Numbered from the stretch's first letter, positions 44,478-54,388 are shown. The stretch is 64,000 nt of DNA from an uncultured Spirochaetaceae bacterium (GCA_944390015.1 CALXOL010000006.1:1-64000), one strand, 5' to 3'. Translations and numbers: made by a program. Notes: a model not told the origin generated them from the sequence alone.

Positions 44478-45847
44478 TTCGCAATCCTGAATCCGACGTA
44501 ATCACTACAGGTGGATTTTGATATCAGACCAACCGTATCTGCGTTCACCTCATCAGGGGAATTAAGATATGAACCACCTTTTATTATTATATCATCGCCA
44601 TCAACAGAATATGTATCATAGCTTAAAACACGGCTTAATGGAACATACTCCGATGAAGTGAATTCCCATACACCTCCCATCATCATCTCAGGTCTGCTAT
44701 TATCCATATCCGACCAGTTGATGCTAGTGGCATAGCTCTTATCCTGTACCGAGTATGCTGCATAGCTCCATTCTGCCTCACTCGGAAGGCGATATGTAAT
44801 GCCATCTTTTTTTCTAAGCCACTCTATATAAGCAAGGCTTGCATAGTAGCTGATATTCCTTATTGGTCTTGAGCTAATATATCCGATTGATAAGGATACA
44901 CCCATCAGGTAGTTCTCATCGACAAGACCTTCTTTTATGAGATTTTCCTTATTACTTGCACTCCACTTTGGATTTTCTTGAACAAAGAGTGCGTATTCAT
45001 ATTCACTTACAGGACGGGATGCGATTGAGAAATCATCTACCTTGGCTTCTATTCTCTTTTCATTTATCAAAGGGTAGTGTTCTCCTAAATATGAACCCAT
45101 CTCGAAGATATCAGATTCATATGAGAAGAATTCATCCCCGTCTTTTTCAGGCATTACCGCACTATGAGAATAGTCATAAGAGGCTCTCTCATCTGGCGCA
45201 AACAGATTCTCTGTAATTACCGGTGCTATATTTAGAATCTCACAGGCAGATAGGTAATCAAGATACATTTCTTTACTTGAGACGTGCATCAAAGCCATAT
45301 TCCAGATCTTCAGATCAAGAGGCTCTCCAAGGGCTGTGATATCGAGTGCATAGTCTTTGAAAATAGGAGGTAAGATCGTAACAGCGTTAAAGGATGTAAC
45401 CTTAGACCATGCCGAGACCTCGGAGAGGAAGGTCTCATTAACCGCATCAATAAGCTTTTCAGAGTGTTCATATTCAACTTGGATATCCTCAGTGCGATGA
45501 AATAGCAGGGTAAAGAATATCGGATGAGAGATATCAATCGTAGTCTCACCAATCGTGATGGAGGATTTTACGTATCTTACATCATGTTCTCCAGATGGGA
45601 TGAAATATCTGCTTCCAAGCGTGGATCCTAGATATTTGCCGTCCAGATATACTCCGACATCGGTGAGTTCTGATTCAAATGAAACGTATTTACCGCCTTT
45701 CACGATTCCAGGAAGCATGAAAAGGAGAAAGAATACAAGCAATATGACAGCGATAATTGTTGATAATATCACAATGCCAGGTCGAATTCCGAAAATCATC
45801 TTAAGCTTTACAGGCTCGACGCTGGGCAGTTCTCTTTTTTTTCTCAT
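44474..45847 (-). CDS. membrane-anchored sulfatase-modifying-factor (FGE)-like domain protein
   Basis: A 457-residue protein with an N-terminal cytoplasmic basic stretch, one membrane helix (about 22-46), a PEGA-like beta domain (about 55-120: VGVYLDGKYLGSTLGSRYFIPSGEHDV), a helical region and a C-terminal SUMF1/FGE-like fold (RPVSEYEYALFVQENP, YRLPSEAEWSYAA, MMGGVWEFTSSEY, IIIKGGSYLNSP, DYVGFRIAK). In bacteria such domains often lack formylglycine-generating activity and serve as binding modules. One Cys is near the end (KSTCSDYVGF). Extracytoplasmic. The mRNA appears leaderless. Confidence 0.75.
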   Translation of the reverse strand: MRKKRELPSVEPVKLKMIFGIRPGIVILSTIIAVILLVFFLLFMLPGIVKGGKYVSFESELTDVGVYLDGKYLGSTLGSRYFIPSGEHDVRYVKSSITIGETTIDISHPIFFTLLFHRTEDIQVEYEHSEKLIDAVNETFLSEVSAWSKVTSFNAVTILPPIFKDYALDITALGEPLDLKIWNMALMHVSSKEMYLDYLSACEILNIAPVITENLFAPDERASYDYSHSAVMPEKDGDEFFSYESDIFEMGSYLGEHYPLINEKRIEAKVDDFSIASRPVSEYEYALFVQENPKWSASNKENLIKEGLVDENYLMGVSLSIGYISSRPIRNISYYASLAYIEWLRKKDGITYRLPSEAEWSYAAYSVQDKSYATSINWSDMDNSRPEMMMGGVWEFTSSEYVPLSRVLSYDTYSVDGDDIIIKGGSYLNSPDEVNADTVGLISKSTCSDYVGFRIAK

Positions 45848-45854
45848 AGGCTAA

Positions 45855-45905
45855 ACATAATAATCTATGCCGTTACTTGTCAACTTATATTAATTGGTGT
45901 AATTT
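45855..45905. promoter_or_regulatory. divergent overlapping promoters sharing a -35 core
   Basis: TTGTCAA (45877-45883) gives TTGTCA on the plus strand, 17 bp from TAATTT (45900-45905), and TTGACA on the minus strand, 17 bp from TTATGT (45860-45855) or 15 bp from TATTAT (45862-45857). Predicted starts are near 45912 (lepB ATG 45914) and 45848-45850 (minus ATG 45847). There is no ribosome-binding site in either direction. Confidence 0.55.
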
Positions 45906-45913
45906 CAAAACAT

Positions 45914-46912
45914 ATGGATAGATTGCTAAGCGCCCTTGAAAGGCGGACTGAAAGATATTTGACGAGAAGAAAGCAGATTAAGGCGTATAACAAGAGTAAG
46001 AAGAGAACCCTTTTAGGGGAGATATGGTCTTGGATCGATGCTCTAATTTTCGCTGTCTTCTGGGTTATTATAATAAATCAGTATCTTTTCCAGTTCTTCC
46101 TGATCCCTTCTCCGAGCATGGTTTCCACATTGAACGTGGGCGACAGGGTTGCTGTGATCAAGAACGCATATGGAACAGAGCTCTATCCTGCAGGCCCTAA
46201 GGTAGGGACGGCCAATAGAAGGGTTGAGCGTGATGATATCATCACATTCTATAATCCTGAATACGACTCAAAAGGACCTGTTTTCGATATTCTTTCGCAG
46301 GTTGTGTTCATGGGTACGCTCTCTTTGGTAAACATAGATAAGAATCCCGATGGAACTGTCGCAGAACGTCTTTATGTAAAACGTGCGGCAGCACTTCCCG
46401 GAGACGTTGTGAAATTTGAAAACGGCAATGTCCTGATAAGAGTTAATGGGGAGAATGAATTCGTAGCCGAGGAGGAATTCAGAGAGCAGAATAATCTTTC
46501 TAAGGGACCACACCGAAGCGTAAACATGGATGATTACATCTGGCTTAAAGCCTATGGTAATCTTCTTGCTTATGATGAGAAGGGGATGCTCAATAGCGCA
46601 CCTAACTATTTAAAGCGTTCATATTCACTTTTAGATCAGAGTTCTAATCTGAATGATTTTTATGAGATAGAGCACCAGAAGGCACTTGCATCGACTAAGA
46701 TCTCTCCCAACGACATGGCTTTGCGTAGCAGCTTGAATAGTTATATTAACGGAATCTATGTTCCCTCAGGGCATGTGCTTCCACTGGGGGATAACAGGGA
46801 TAACTCAAGGGATGGAAGGTATTTCGGTCCTGTAAGCGAGGCTGATATAAATGGAAAAGTCGTGCTTAGATTCTGGCCGCTTTCTGATTTTTCTACTTTA
46901 ACTGATAAATGA
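45914..46912 (+). CDS. lepB: signal peptidase I
   Basis: A 332-residue type I signal peptidase. A basic cytoplasmic stretch (1-33) is followed by a membrane helix (about 41-64) and the catalytic Ser68 in PSPSMVSTL. The general-base Lys lies at about 156 in YVKRAAALPGD, and GDNRDNSRDGRYFGPV is the C-terminal signature. A long insert separates these blocks, as in Gram-negative LepB. It is the first gene of a unit with hemW and lacks a Shine-Dalgarno sequence. Confidence 0.94.
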   Translation: MDRLLSALERRTERYLTRRKQIKAYNKSKKRTLLGEIWSWIDALIFAVFWVIIINQYLFQFFLIPSPSMVSTLNVGDRVAVIKNAYGTELYPAGPKVGTANRRVERDDIITFYNPEYDSKGPVFDILSQVVFMGTLSLVNIDKNPDGTVAERLYVKRAAALPGDVVKFENGNVLIRVNGENEFVAEEEFREQNNLSKGPHRSVNMDDYIWLKAYGNLLAYDEKGMLNSAPNYLKRSYSLLDQSSNLNDFYEIEHQKALASTKISPNDMALRSSLNSYINGIYVPSGHVLPLGDNRDNSRDGRYFGPVSEADINGKVVLRFWPLSDFSTLTDK

Positions 46913-48018
46913 GATTCTTAGATCCAGTAAGACCAGTATCCCTATATATACATTTCCCTTTCTGCACTAGAAAGTGCTCATATTGCGCTTTTTATTCTCT
47001 TTCCAAGCCTTTCTGGACGATTAGTCCAGATCAATATGGAGAGCTTATCCTTGCTCGGCTTGATGAATTATCTCAGATTCAATTTTCTACAATATATCTT
47101 GGTGGCGGAAATCCCGGACTCTTATCTGATGAAATGCTTATAAGCATAATCGAGAAAGCACGTTCAAAGTGCACTGAGGAGATAACAGTCGAGATGAATC
47201 CAGAGCAAATCAGTAAAGAGCGGCTAGAGCGTCTTAATGGTCATATTACGAGGCTCTCTGTCGGGATTCAATCTCTTAATCAGAAAAATCTTGAGGTGCT
47301 TGGAAGAAACAGCAATAGAAATGAAAACATCACTGCACTAAAATTACTGAAAGAAAGTGGGATAAATTTCAATGCAGATCTTATGTGTGCAATTCCTGGA
47401 CAAACGATTAGCGAGGTTATAAGCGACATAAGGGAACTCTCATCCTATGAGCCTGACCACATATCGTATTACTGCCTTACTTTTGAAGAAGGAACTCCTC
47501 TATATTCAATGCAATATAAAAGAGATGAGGATTTAGAGGTAGAGGCCCTGATATCAGGATGGAAAGAACTGAGTGCTCTTGGCTACGAGCATTACGAGGT
47601 TTCTAACTTTGCAAGGAAAAACAAATATAGTAAGCATAATTTAAACTACTGGAATTTAGGCCAGTACATAGGACTAGGCCCGGCAAGCGAGAGCAGTCTT
47701 GGTTATAGCAGGATCGTCTCCTATCATGAAAAAGAAGATTTGAAAGGGTACTTGGAGAATAAACGAGGTGAAGTTGAAGAACTAACAAGGATCGAAGGGT
47801 TGCTGGAATATCTGATGGTCGCTCTAAGGACCAAGTGGGGAATCAGTAAAAAAGAACTCCTTGAACGATTTTGCATCGATTTCGATTCAACCTTTGCTTC
47901 TTCGCTCAAGGAGCTGGATGAAAGGTGTTACATTAACACCGATAATAATTTCTCTCTGACAGAGCAGGGGTGGATGATTCTTGATTCAATCATCCTGACC
48001 CTCTCAATGGCTCTTTAA
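46909..48018 (+). CDS. hemW: HemW-like radical SAM protein
   Basis: A 369-residue radical SAM enzyme with CTRKCSYC (Cys19, 23, 26), then YLGGGNPGLL, TVEMNPEQ, RLSVGIQSLN and DLMCAIPGQT, and the HemN C-terminal domain. This is the HemW (formerly HemN-like) group, thought to be a heme chaperone, not a coproporphyrinogen dehydrogenase; the first motif lacks the extra Cys of true HemN (CAF). It overlaps lepB by ATGA and the convergent putP by 4 bp. Confidence 0.88.
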   Translation: MRFLDPVRPVSLYIHFPFCTRKCSYCAFYSLSKPFWTISPDQYGELILARLDELSQIQFSTIYLGGGNPGLLSDEMLISIIEKARSKCTEEITVEMNPEQISKERLERLNGHITRLSVGIQSLNQKNLEVLGRNSNRNENITALKLLKESGINFNADLMCAIPGQTISEVISDIRELSSYEPDHISYYCLTFEEGTPLYSMQYKRDEDLEVEALISGWKELSALGYEHYEVSNFARKNKYSKHNLNYWNLGQYIGLGPASESSLGYSRIVSYHEKEDLKGYLENKRGEVEELTRIEGLLEYLMVALRTKWGISKKELLERFCIDFDSTFASSLKELDERCYINTDNNFSLTEQGWMILDSIILTLSMAL

Positions 48019-49577
48019 CATTCGAAAGTCTTAGCCGCCTCGAACTCCTCTTTTATCTCATCTGAGACATCCGGTGTAAGAAGGGATACCACAACAATTA
48101 CAAGGGATGAGACGATGAAGGCAGGAAGAAGCTCATAAATACCGAATATTCCTCCAAGCGGTTTTATTAAGAGGTTCCAGATGAATACCATGGCAGCACC
48201 TGAGACCATACCTGCGATAGCGCCTTCCCTTGTTGTTCTCTTCCAGAAAAGAGAGAACAGCATCAGAGGTCCGAATGCAGCACCAAAGCCCGCCCATGCG
48301 AAACTTACAATCGTAAAGATGACACTCTCCTCATCGAGTGCGATGAGCGCTCCGAAAAGTGCGATGAGAATAAGGGTTATTCTACTTACCCTCATTACGC
48401 TCCTATCTTCCGCATCCTTCTTGAATATACCCTGATAGATATTCTTTGCAACTGCACTTGCTGCAATAAGCAGATAGCTGTCAGAACTGGAAATCGTAGC
48501 TGCGAAAATACCTGCCATTACAAGGCCGGCAAAGAGTGGGTGAAGCATCGAGGATGCCATTAAAGAGAAGATGTTCTCACTGTCACTTGCCGTGCTTAGA
48601 GCCGTAGGATAGAGCGCTCTTCCGATAAGCCCGATAGTTACCGATGCTGCAAGAGAGATGAGAACCCAGATAGTACCGATTCTTCTGCTCTTTGTAAGCT
48701 CATCGGCCTTTCTTATGGCCATGAATCTAAGAAGTACCTGAGGAACTCCGAAATAGCCAAGGCCCCATGCAAGCATTGAGACGGCAGATAAAATAGAGTA
48801 TGGAGCAGGATCGGAGAAGACAGCAGCCCCGTTTTCGACAATCTGATGACCTGCCTCATCGAGTGCAGGATTTCCAAGTGAGAAGAACTCAAGGAAGCCT
48901 GGGATGTTGTTGATGTTCTCAAAAACTGCACCGAGTCCACCGGCATTAATCGTACCGAATACAAGAATTACGACAAGAGCGAATACCATGACGATAGCCT
49001 GCATGAAATCCGATGCGCTCTCTGCAAGGAAGCCACCGATGAAAGTGTAGGTGAGTACGAGAATTACACCTACGATCATCATGATATGATAATCAAATCC
49101 GAACATCGCGGAAAAGAGCTTTCCACAGGTTACGAAACAACTGGAGGCGTAAACACAGAAGAATACCAGGATAAGCAGTGATGAAATCATCATGATGACC
49201 TTCTTCTTCTCATGGAAACGGTTAGAGAAGAAATCTGGAATCGTAATTGCATTATTTGCAACGTGAGAGTATCTTCTCAGCCTTTTTGCAACCAATAGCC
49301 AGTTTATGTACGTGCCGATCAGAAGTCCGAGAGCCGTCCAGAAAGCATCTGCAAGTCCCGTCCAGTATGCAAGTCCAGGAAGTCCCATTAAAAGCCAGCC
49401 GGACATGTCGCTTGCCTCTGCAGAGAATGCTGCAACCCATGGACCTAAACTACGGCCACCAATGTAATAGTTCTCACTATTTGCATTTGCTCTTTTTGCA
49501 AAGTAGAATCCGATGAAAAGAACAACAGCAATATAGAGAACCATAGAAATAAGCATCTGTATTGAACTAGAAGTCAT
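48015..49577 (-). CDS. putP: sodium/proline symporter
   Basis: A 520-residue sodium:solute symporter with about 13 membrane helices. It contains the PutP-type SAEASDMSGWLLMGLPGLAY (Na+ and proline site), GGFLAESASDFMQA, WGLGYFGVPQVLLRFMAI, and SSSDSYLLIAASAVAKNIY. The last residues are acidic and cytoplasmic. GGGGAGG lies close before the ATG. The proline preference is inferred from family resemblance. Confidence 0.92.
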   Translation of the reverse strand: MTSSSIQMLISMVLYIAVVLFIGFYFAKRANANSENYYIGGRSLGPWVAAFSAEASDMSGWLLMGLPGLAYWTGLADAFWTALGLLIGTYINWLLVAKRLRRYSHVANNAITIPDFFSNRFHEKKKVIMMISSLLILVFFCVYASSCFVTCGKLFSAMFGFDYHIMMIVGVILVLTYTFIGGFLAESASDFMQAIVMVFALVVILVFGTINAGGLGAVFENINNIPGFLEFFSLGNPALDEAGHQIVENGAAVFSDPAPYSILSAVSMLAWGLGYFGVPQVLLRFMAIRKADELTKSRRIGTIWVLISLAASVTIGLIGRALYPTALSTASDSENIFSLMASSMLHPLFAGLVMAGIFAATISSSDSYLLIAASAVAKNIYQGIFKKDAEDRSVMRVSRITLILIALFGALIALDEESVIFTIVSFAWAGFGAAFGPLMLFSLFWKRTTREGAIAGMVSGAAMVFIWNLLIKPLGGIFGIYELLPAFIVSSLVIVVVSLLTPDVSDEIKEEFEAAKTFEC

Positions 49578-49605
49578 ATATCCTCCCCAAAGGAATTTAA
49601 ATACA

Positions 49606-49634
49606 ACATTAGGAGATTTTTAAGTAAATTACAA
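49606..49634 (-). promoter_or_regulatory. putP promoter
   Basis: On the minus strand TTGTAA (49634-49629) and TAATGT (49611-49606) have an exact 17-bp spacer, with the start about 22 bases before the ribosome-binding region. The neighbouring 49635-49690 is very AT-rich with nothing else named. Confidence 0.6.
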
Positions 49635-49696
49635 TATTTAAAGCATTTTAATTAAAATTAATCATGATTGGCATAAGTGCTTTTGCTCAATTCATA

Positions 49697-49726
49697 TTGA
49701 CGCTTAAAAATACATTGTGGTAAATT
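49697..49726 (+). promoter_or_regulatory. yebC-ruv operon promoter
   Basis: TTGACG (49697-49702) and TAAATT (49721-49726) with 18 bp between; start near 49733, about 36 bases before yebC. Confidence 0.55.
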
Positions 49727-49768
49727 TTCATAGGTTCAAGTAATTCTTATTTAAATAAAGAGGTTAAT

Positions 49769-50509
49769 ATGTCAGGCCACAGCAAATGGGCAACTATTAA
49801 ACACAAGAAAGGCGCATTGGATGCAAAGCGCGGTCAGAAATTCACAAAACTTATTAAGGAAATCTCAGTAGCTGCTAAGATGGGCGGGGGAGACCCTGAT
49901 TCTAACGCAAGACTTAGAACTGCCATCTTGAAGGCAAGAGCTGAGAACATGCCTAAGGATAACATCGACAGGGCGATCAAGAAGGGAACAGGAGAACTTG
50001 GTCAGACAAGCTTCTATGAACTCACATACGAAGGATACGCTCCAGGCGGGGTTGCCATCATCGTCGATACACTTACTGACAACAAGAACAGGACTGCAGC
50101 CGATGTCCGCTCAACTCTTAGCAAGCTAGGGGGATCACTTGGTTCAACAGGTTGTGTCAGCTACATGTTCCAGACGAAGGGTGTGATTACATATGATGCT
50201 TCCAAGTACAGTGAGGAGGAGATTTTTGATGCCGCTCTTGAAAACGGTGCGGAAGATGTCTCTACTGAGGATGGTATCATCGAGGTCACGACAACACCAA
50301 ACGATTTTGCCGCCGTTCTTGAAGCTATGCAGAAGGCGGGATTCGAGCAGGATAGTGCGGATATCAACAAGATTGCTGACCAGACCGTAACGCTCGACAA
50401 TGAGAAGGCAAATAAGGTTCTTAAGATTGTAGAACGCCTTGAGGAACTTGATGATGTCCAGCAGGTTTCAACCAATCTTGAGCTTCCTGATGACTTCGAA
50501 GAGGAGTAA
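49769..50509 (+). CDS. YebC/PmpR-family protein
   Basis: A 246-residue YebC-family protein: N-terminal MSGHSKWATIKHKKGALDAKRGQKFTKLIKEI, then GGGDPDSNARLRTAILKARAENMPKDNIDRAIKKGTGE, and acidic C-terminal domains ending in PDDFEEE. Once seen as transcription regulators, several members are now linked to translation of difficult peptides. The genomic link to ruvC is classic. AAAGAGG lies before the ATG. Confidence 0.95.
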   Translation: MSGHSKWATIKHKKGALDAKRGQKFTKLIKEISVAAKMGGGDPDSNARLRTAILKARAENMPKDNIDRAIKKGTGELGQTSFYELTYEGYAPGGVAIIVDTLTDNKNRTAADVRSTLSKLGGSLGSTGCVSYMFQTKGVITYDASKYSEEEIFDAALENGAEDVSTEDGIIEVTTTPNDFAAVLEAMQKAGFEQDSADINKIADQTVTLDNEKANKVLKIVERLEELDDVQQVSTNLELPDDFEEE

Positions 50510-50512
50510 TAA

Positions 50513-51007
50513 TTGTACATTCTTGGAATAGATCCAGGACTTGCTACGACAGGCTGGGGCGTTGTTGGCTATGACAAACAAGGCTTCTGGCCTGTTTCTT
50601 TTGGTATAATAAAAACCTCAAGTAAGGAGAGGCTACAGGACAGGATTTTCACTCTTGCGGAAGATGTGGCATCTGTTGCTACGAAATACAAGATAGATGC
50701 ATGCTCGATGGAGGACATTTATTTTGCCCGTAACATCACATCCGCAGTGCCTGTGGCTAAGGTAATTGGTGCGCTTACCTATAAGCTCATGCAGATGGAG
50801 ATTCCTGTGAGTTTTTATTCTCCTCTTCAGATTAAAATGGCCGTTACGGGAACGGGAACTGCCGACAAGCACCAGATTCAGGAGATGGTACGCCTGCATC
50901 TTAAACTGGATAAGATACCTCGTCCGGATCACGCGGCGGATGCGCTTGCTGACTGTATATGCTATATTCAGTATAATTCGGGAGATGTCCGCCTCAGGAG
51001 AAGTTGA
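50513..51007 (+). CDS. ruvC: Holliday junction resolvase RuvC
   Basis: A 164-residue RuvC endonuclease with the four catalytic acids: Asp7 in YILGIDPGLATTGWG, Glu in SMEDIYFARN, and two Asp in RPDHAADALAD. It cuts Holliday junctions moved by RuvAB. The start is TTG at 50513 with GAGGAG before it. The first residues of ruvA follow at once. Confidence 0.95.
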   Translation: MYILGIDPGLATTGWGVVGYDKQGFWPVSFGIIKTSSKERLQDRIFTLAEDVASVATKYKIDACSMEDIYFARNITSAVPVAKVIGALTYKLMQMEIPVSFYSPLQIKMAVTGTGTADKHQIQEMVRLHLKLDKIPRPDHAADALADCICYIQYNSGDVRLRRS

Positions 51008-51008
51008 T

Positions 51009-51641
51009 TTGATAAACGCTATACATGGCTCTTTTGCCGGATTCAATGAGAATTTCATATATGTTCTTACCTCTGGAGGAGTTGAATACTCCATAGAGAT
51101 CAGTCTCTTGGATCTTGATGAGATCCTCAGCATGAGTGATGAGAAAAAGAGGGATCTGAGGATACTGACCTATCTTGTTCATAGAGAGGATGCCATGCTC
51201 CTTTACGGCTTTTTGCGTGAAGATGAGCGTAAATGTTTTACCCAGCTTTTAAGTGTAAACGGAATAGGGGCTAAACAGGCTCTTAAGGTTCTCTCTTCCA
51301 TGAAGGTCGAGGATTTCCTTCTTGCTCTGGACAAGAGCGATGTGAAAAAATTATCTAAAATCCCCGGTATGGGACCTAAGACTGCACAGAAGCTCATCTT
51401 GCAGCTGAGAAATGTTCTTATCCTTGAGAGTACCGATGAGAATGAGAATAGAGCTGAGCAGAAGAAGAGTATTAATGAGTATCAGGACCTTATCGATGCT
51501 TTTGTCGAGATGGGGCATGAGCGGAGACAGGTCAAAGATAAGATTGAGCGCATACTCAAGGAAAATGAGTTATTATTATATGGTAAGAGCAGGAGCGAGA
51601 AGGAGACCTTCCTATTCCAGACTCTTATAAAGGGTAACTGA
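51009..51641 (+). CDS. ruvA: Holliday junction branch migration protein RuvA
   Basis: A 210-residue RuvA: the N-terminal OB domain ([30 protein letters not shown]), two helix-hairpin-helix motifs ([19 protein letters not shown] and [19 protein letters not shown]), and a C-terminal domain that contacts RuvB (about 150-205). The TTG at 51009 starts exactly where homology starts and has AGGAG eight bases upstream; earlier in-frame codons are inside ruvC. One base separates it from the ruvC stop. Confidence 0.93.
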   Translation: MINAIHGSFAGFNENFIYVLTSGGVEYSIEISLLDLDEILSMSDEKKRDLRILTYLVHREDAMLLYGFLREDERKCFTQLLSVNGIGAKQALKVLSSMKVEDFLLALDKSDVKKLSKIPGMGPKTAQKLILQLRNVLILESTDENENRAEQKKSINEYQDLIDAFVEMGHERRQVKDKIERILKENELLLYGKSRSEKETFLFQTLIKGN

Positions 51642-52708
51642 TGGTCGTCGATTTTGAATCAGAGATTAAGGAACTAGAGGACTTCAAACCTGAAAGCCTG
51701 ATGAGAAGGGAGTACTCAGATAGTGAGGACAGGCAGGAGAACATACTGCGCCCTCAGCATCTTGAAGACTTTCAGGGGCAGCAGGAGATAAAGGACAACC
51801 TCGAGATATTCATAAAAGCAGCTCGAAAAAGGGAGGAGGCCCTTGACCATACATTCATAGTCGGCCCTCCTGGGCTTGGAAAGACCACGCTTGCAAGCAT
51901 CATAGCAAATGAGATGAATGCTGATATCCGTATGACGAGTGCCCCGGCTCTGGATAAACCGAAGGATCTTGCTGGAATACTGACGAATCTAAGCGAGAAC
52001 TCGATTTTCTTCATCGATGAGATCCATCGTCTCAAGCCTGTGATTGAGGAAATGCTCTATATAGCCATGGAGGATTATGAGATAGACTGGGTCATAGGGC
52101 AGGGGCCGGCTGCAAGGACTATGAGGATTCCTCTTCCGCATTTCACGTTAATCGGAGCTACGACTAAGGCCGGTAATGTCTCATCTCCGCTTGCCTCCAG
52201 ATTCGGAATCAACATCCATATTGATTTCTATAACGATGAAGAGCTTGCGAAAATCATAAAAAGAAGCAGTCATATTCTTAAGTGCGATATCGATGATGAT
52301 GCACTCCTCCTTCTGGCGCACTGCTCAAGGGGTACTCCGAGAATCGCTAACAGGCTGTTAAGAAGACTTAGGGATTTCGCACTTGTTCTTTCAGATGGAA
52401 GAATTACGAAGGAGACCGTAAAAAAGGGTCTTGAAAGGCTAGGAATCGATAATAACGGGCTTGAGAAGATGGACAGGCAGATTCTCAGGACAATCATAGA
52501 GTATTATAACGGAGGCCCTGTCGGTGCTGATACACTGAGTATCAGCGTCGGTGAGGCTGTTGAGAGCCTTGAGGATTTCTATGAGCCTTATCTTATCCAG
52601 CAGGGATATCTAAAAAGAACTCCAAGAGGGCGCTGTGTTACCGATAAGGCATATAAACTGTTGAATATGAAAGGAGGTGGCTATGTTGACGAAGGACTAC
52701 TATTTTGA
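51641..52708 (+). CDS. ruvB: Holliday junction DNA helicase RuvB
   Basis: A 355-residue AAA+ motor of branch migration. It has [22 protein letters not shown], Walker [10 protein letters not shown] (about 75-83), Walker [10 protein letters not shown], the sensor [19 protein letters not shown], and a winged-helix C-terminal domain with [14 protein letters not shown] and TPRGR. The N-terminal extension is some 20 residues longer than in E. coli. It overlaps ruvA by one base. Confidence 0.96.
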   Translation: MVVDFESEIKELEDFKPESLMRREYSDSEDRQENILRPQHLEDFQGQQEIKDNLEIFIKAARKREEALDHTFIVGPPGLGKTTLASIIANEMNADIRMTSAPALDKPKDLAGILTNLSENSIFFIDEIHRLKPVIEEMLYIAMEDYEIDWVIGQGPAARTMRIPLPHFTLIGATTKAGNVSSPLASRFGINIHIDFYNDEELAKIIKRSSHILKCDIDDDALLLLAHCSRGTPRIANRLLRRLRDFALVLSDGRITKETVKKGLERLGIDNNGLEKMDRQILRTIIEYYNGGPVGADTLSISVGEAVESLEDFYEPYLIQQGYLKRTPRGRCVTDKAYKLLNMKGGGYVDEGLLF

Positions 52709-53723
52709 ACTTCCAGAGCATCTTATCGCCCAGTATCCTAGCTCTGAGCGTGGCAATGACCGCCTTATGCTTCTCAATAGGTTTACAGGCGAATATGATG
52801 ACTACATGATAAAGGATTTTCCATCGCTTCTGGATCCTGATTCCGTTTTGATCGTCAATAACAGCAAGGTCAGGAAAGCCCGTACATATGCAGTCAGTGA
52901 GAGTGGTGGGCTTGTTGAGTTCCTTTTCCTATCTGAGAATCAGGACTCCTCTTGGAACTGCATGGTTTCCAAGGCAAAAAGACAGAAGGTTGGAAAAAAA
53001 TATTCCTTTCTCCTTTCAGATGGAACGCCATATGTAAATGCCGTGATACTTGCAGAGAACTCAGACGGAACTAAGAAAGTCGGCTTTGATAAACCGATCA
53101 AAAGTGAATTCTTTTCTCTTTTGGGACATGTTCCTCTTCCCCCGTATATTAAGAGGGAAGATGAGTTTTCCGATGAGAAGAGATACCAGACCGTATATGC
53201 GAAGAAAGAAGGATCCGTCGCATCCCCTACGGCGGGGCTACATTTTACACCGGAGCTTCTTGAACAGATAAGAGGGAGAGGTATTCCAATTTATGAGGTT
53301 ACTCTCCATGTAGGAGCTGGAACGTTCCTGCCTGTCAGGACAGAGAGGATTGAAGACCATCATATGCATAGTGAGCATTTCGAGATAAACGATGAGACTT
53401 TCGATGCTTTAAATAAGGCAAAGGCTGAAAAAAAGAAGATAGTCTGCGTCGGAACAACGAGCTTAAGGACTATCGAAAGCAGTGCGGATGAGAGCGGATT
53501 TCTTAAGAAGAAGGAAGGTAATACGGATATCTTTATCCATCCAGGATATACCTTTAAGTTCGTTGACTCTCTATTTACTAACTTCCATACCCCTGAGTCA
53601 ACACTGCTGATGCTGGTATCTGCAATGGCTGGAAAGGAGAATATTTTCAGAGCATATGAGCACGCAATAGAGGAAGAATATCATTTCTTCAGCTATGGGG
53701 ATGCGATGTTCATTAAAAGCTGA
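52683..53723 (+). CDS. queA: S-adenosylmethionine:tRNA ribosyltransferase-isomerase QueA
   Basis: A 346-residue QueA, which transfers and isomerises the ribosyl part of SAM to make epoxyqueuosine in tRNA. It has [50 protein letters not shown], the [12 protein letters not shown] block, and [16 protein letters not shown]. The ATG at 52683 is preferred to the GTG at 52677, which lies in the AAGGAGG. It overlaps ruvB by 26 bp and tmk (opposite strand) by 11 bp. Confidence 0.95.
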   Translation: MLTKDYYFELPEHLIAQYPSSERGNDRLMLLNRFTGEYDDYMIKDFPSLLDPDSVLIVNNSKVRKARTYAVSESGGLVEFLFLSENQDSSWNCMVSKAKRQKVGKKYSFLLSDGTPYVNAVILAENSDGTKKVGFDKPIKSEFFSLLGHVPLPPYIKREDEFSDEKRYQTVYAKKEGSVASPTAGLHFTPELLEQIRGRGIPIYEVTLHVGAGTFLPVRTERIEDHHMHSEHFEINDETFDALNKAKAEKKKIVCVGTTSLRTIESSADESGFLKKKEGNTDIFIHPGYTFKFVDSLFTNFHTPESTLLMLVSAMAGKENIFRAYEHAIEEEYHFFSYGDAMFIKS

Positions 53724-54318
53724 GCTTTGCTAAGATGCTTTTCGTGGTATCCTCAATTGAGAGTGAGCCGTCTATGGTGATGAGCTTGACCTTATCGGGC
53801 AGATTTTCAAAGGCTTTCAGGTATTTATCCCTGATTTCCCTTAAAAGATTCTCTTTCTCATAGATCTCCTTCTCTTGTCCCCTGCTGTTAATGCGCTCGA
53901 TGCAGGTATGAGGATCCGTGTCGATGAAAATAAGGTATTGAGGATGTGGAAAATCATTGATCTGCCTAATTTTTTCCATATCAAGGGAAAAGCTCTGATA
54001 GGCGAGTGTGGAATAGAAGTATCTGTCGGAAATAACGATTTTATTTCTTCTTACGTTCTCTACTATTCCATCTTTTCCATAGATGTGGTTCGCCCTGTCG
54101 GAGGCAAATAGATGGGCAAGGGAGAGTTCAGGGATGATTAAATCACCTTTAAGCACCTTTCTTATGAGTCTTCCAATCTCGCCGTCCGTAGGCTCAAAAG
54201 TAGTGCAAACCTCATATCCCATCCTCTCCAGCTCTGCTTTCAGCCTTTCCTTCTGCGTAGTTGTTCCAGCCCCGTCTAATCCTTCAAGGACTAAAAAGCG
54301 GTCAATAATCTTGTCCAT
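53713..54318 (-). CDS. tmk: thymidylate kinase with atypical P-loop
   Basis: A 201-residue thymidylate kinase, making dTDP from dTMP. Seen are LVLEGLDGAGTTTQ (12-22), LAHLFASDRANHI, the DRYFYSTLAYQ block (Arg and Tyr for dTMP) and IDTDPHTCIERINSRGQEKE as the lid. The P-loop has Thr19 where nearly all Walker A motifs have Lys; the ACA codon is clear. AAGG lies seven bases before the ATG. Confidence 0.88.
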   Translation of the reverse strand: MDKIIDRFLVLEGLDGAGTTTQKERLKAELERMGYEVCTTFEPTDGEIGRLIRKVLKGDLIIPELSLAHLFASDRANHIYGKDGIVENVRRNKIVISDRYFYSTLAYQSFSLDMEKIRQINDFPHPQYLIFIDTDPHTCIERINSRGQEKEIYEKENLLREIRDKYLKAFENLPDKVKLITIDGSLSIEDTTKSILAKLSF

Positions 54319-54388
54319 ATTAAAACCTTAATGCATATTTTTTATAAATATTGTAGTATTATTTGATTATATTCAGATAGGGAGTAAA

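Noticed and set aside
49668-49686. Sigma-54-like TTGGCA ... TTTTGC upstream of yebC
   Set aside because: The GG-to-GC distance is 15 bases instead of 12, and a good sigma-70 promoter lies just downstream (49697-49726).
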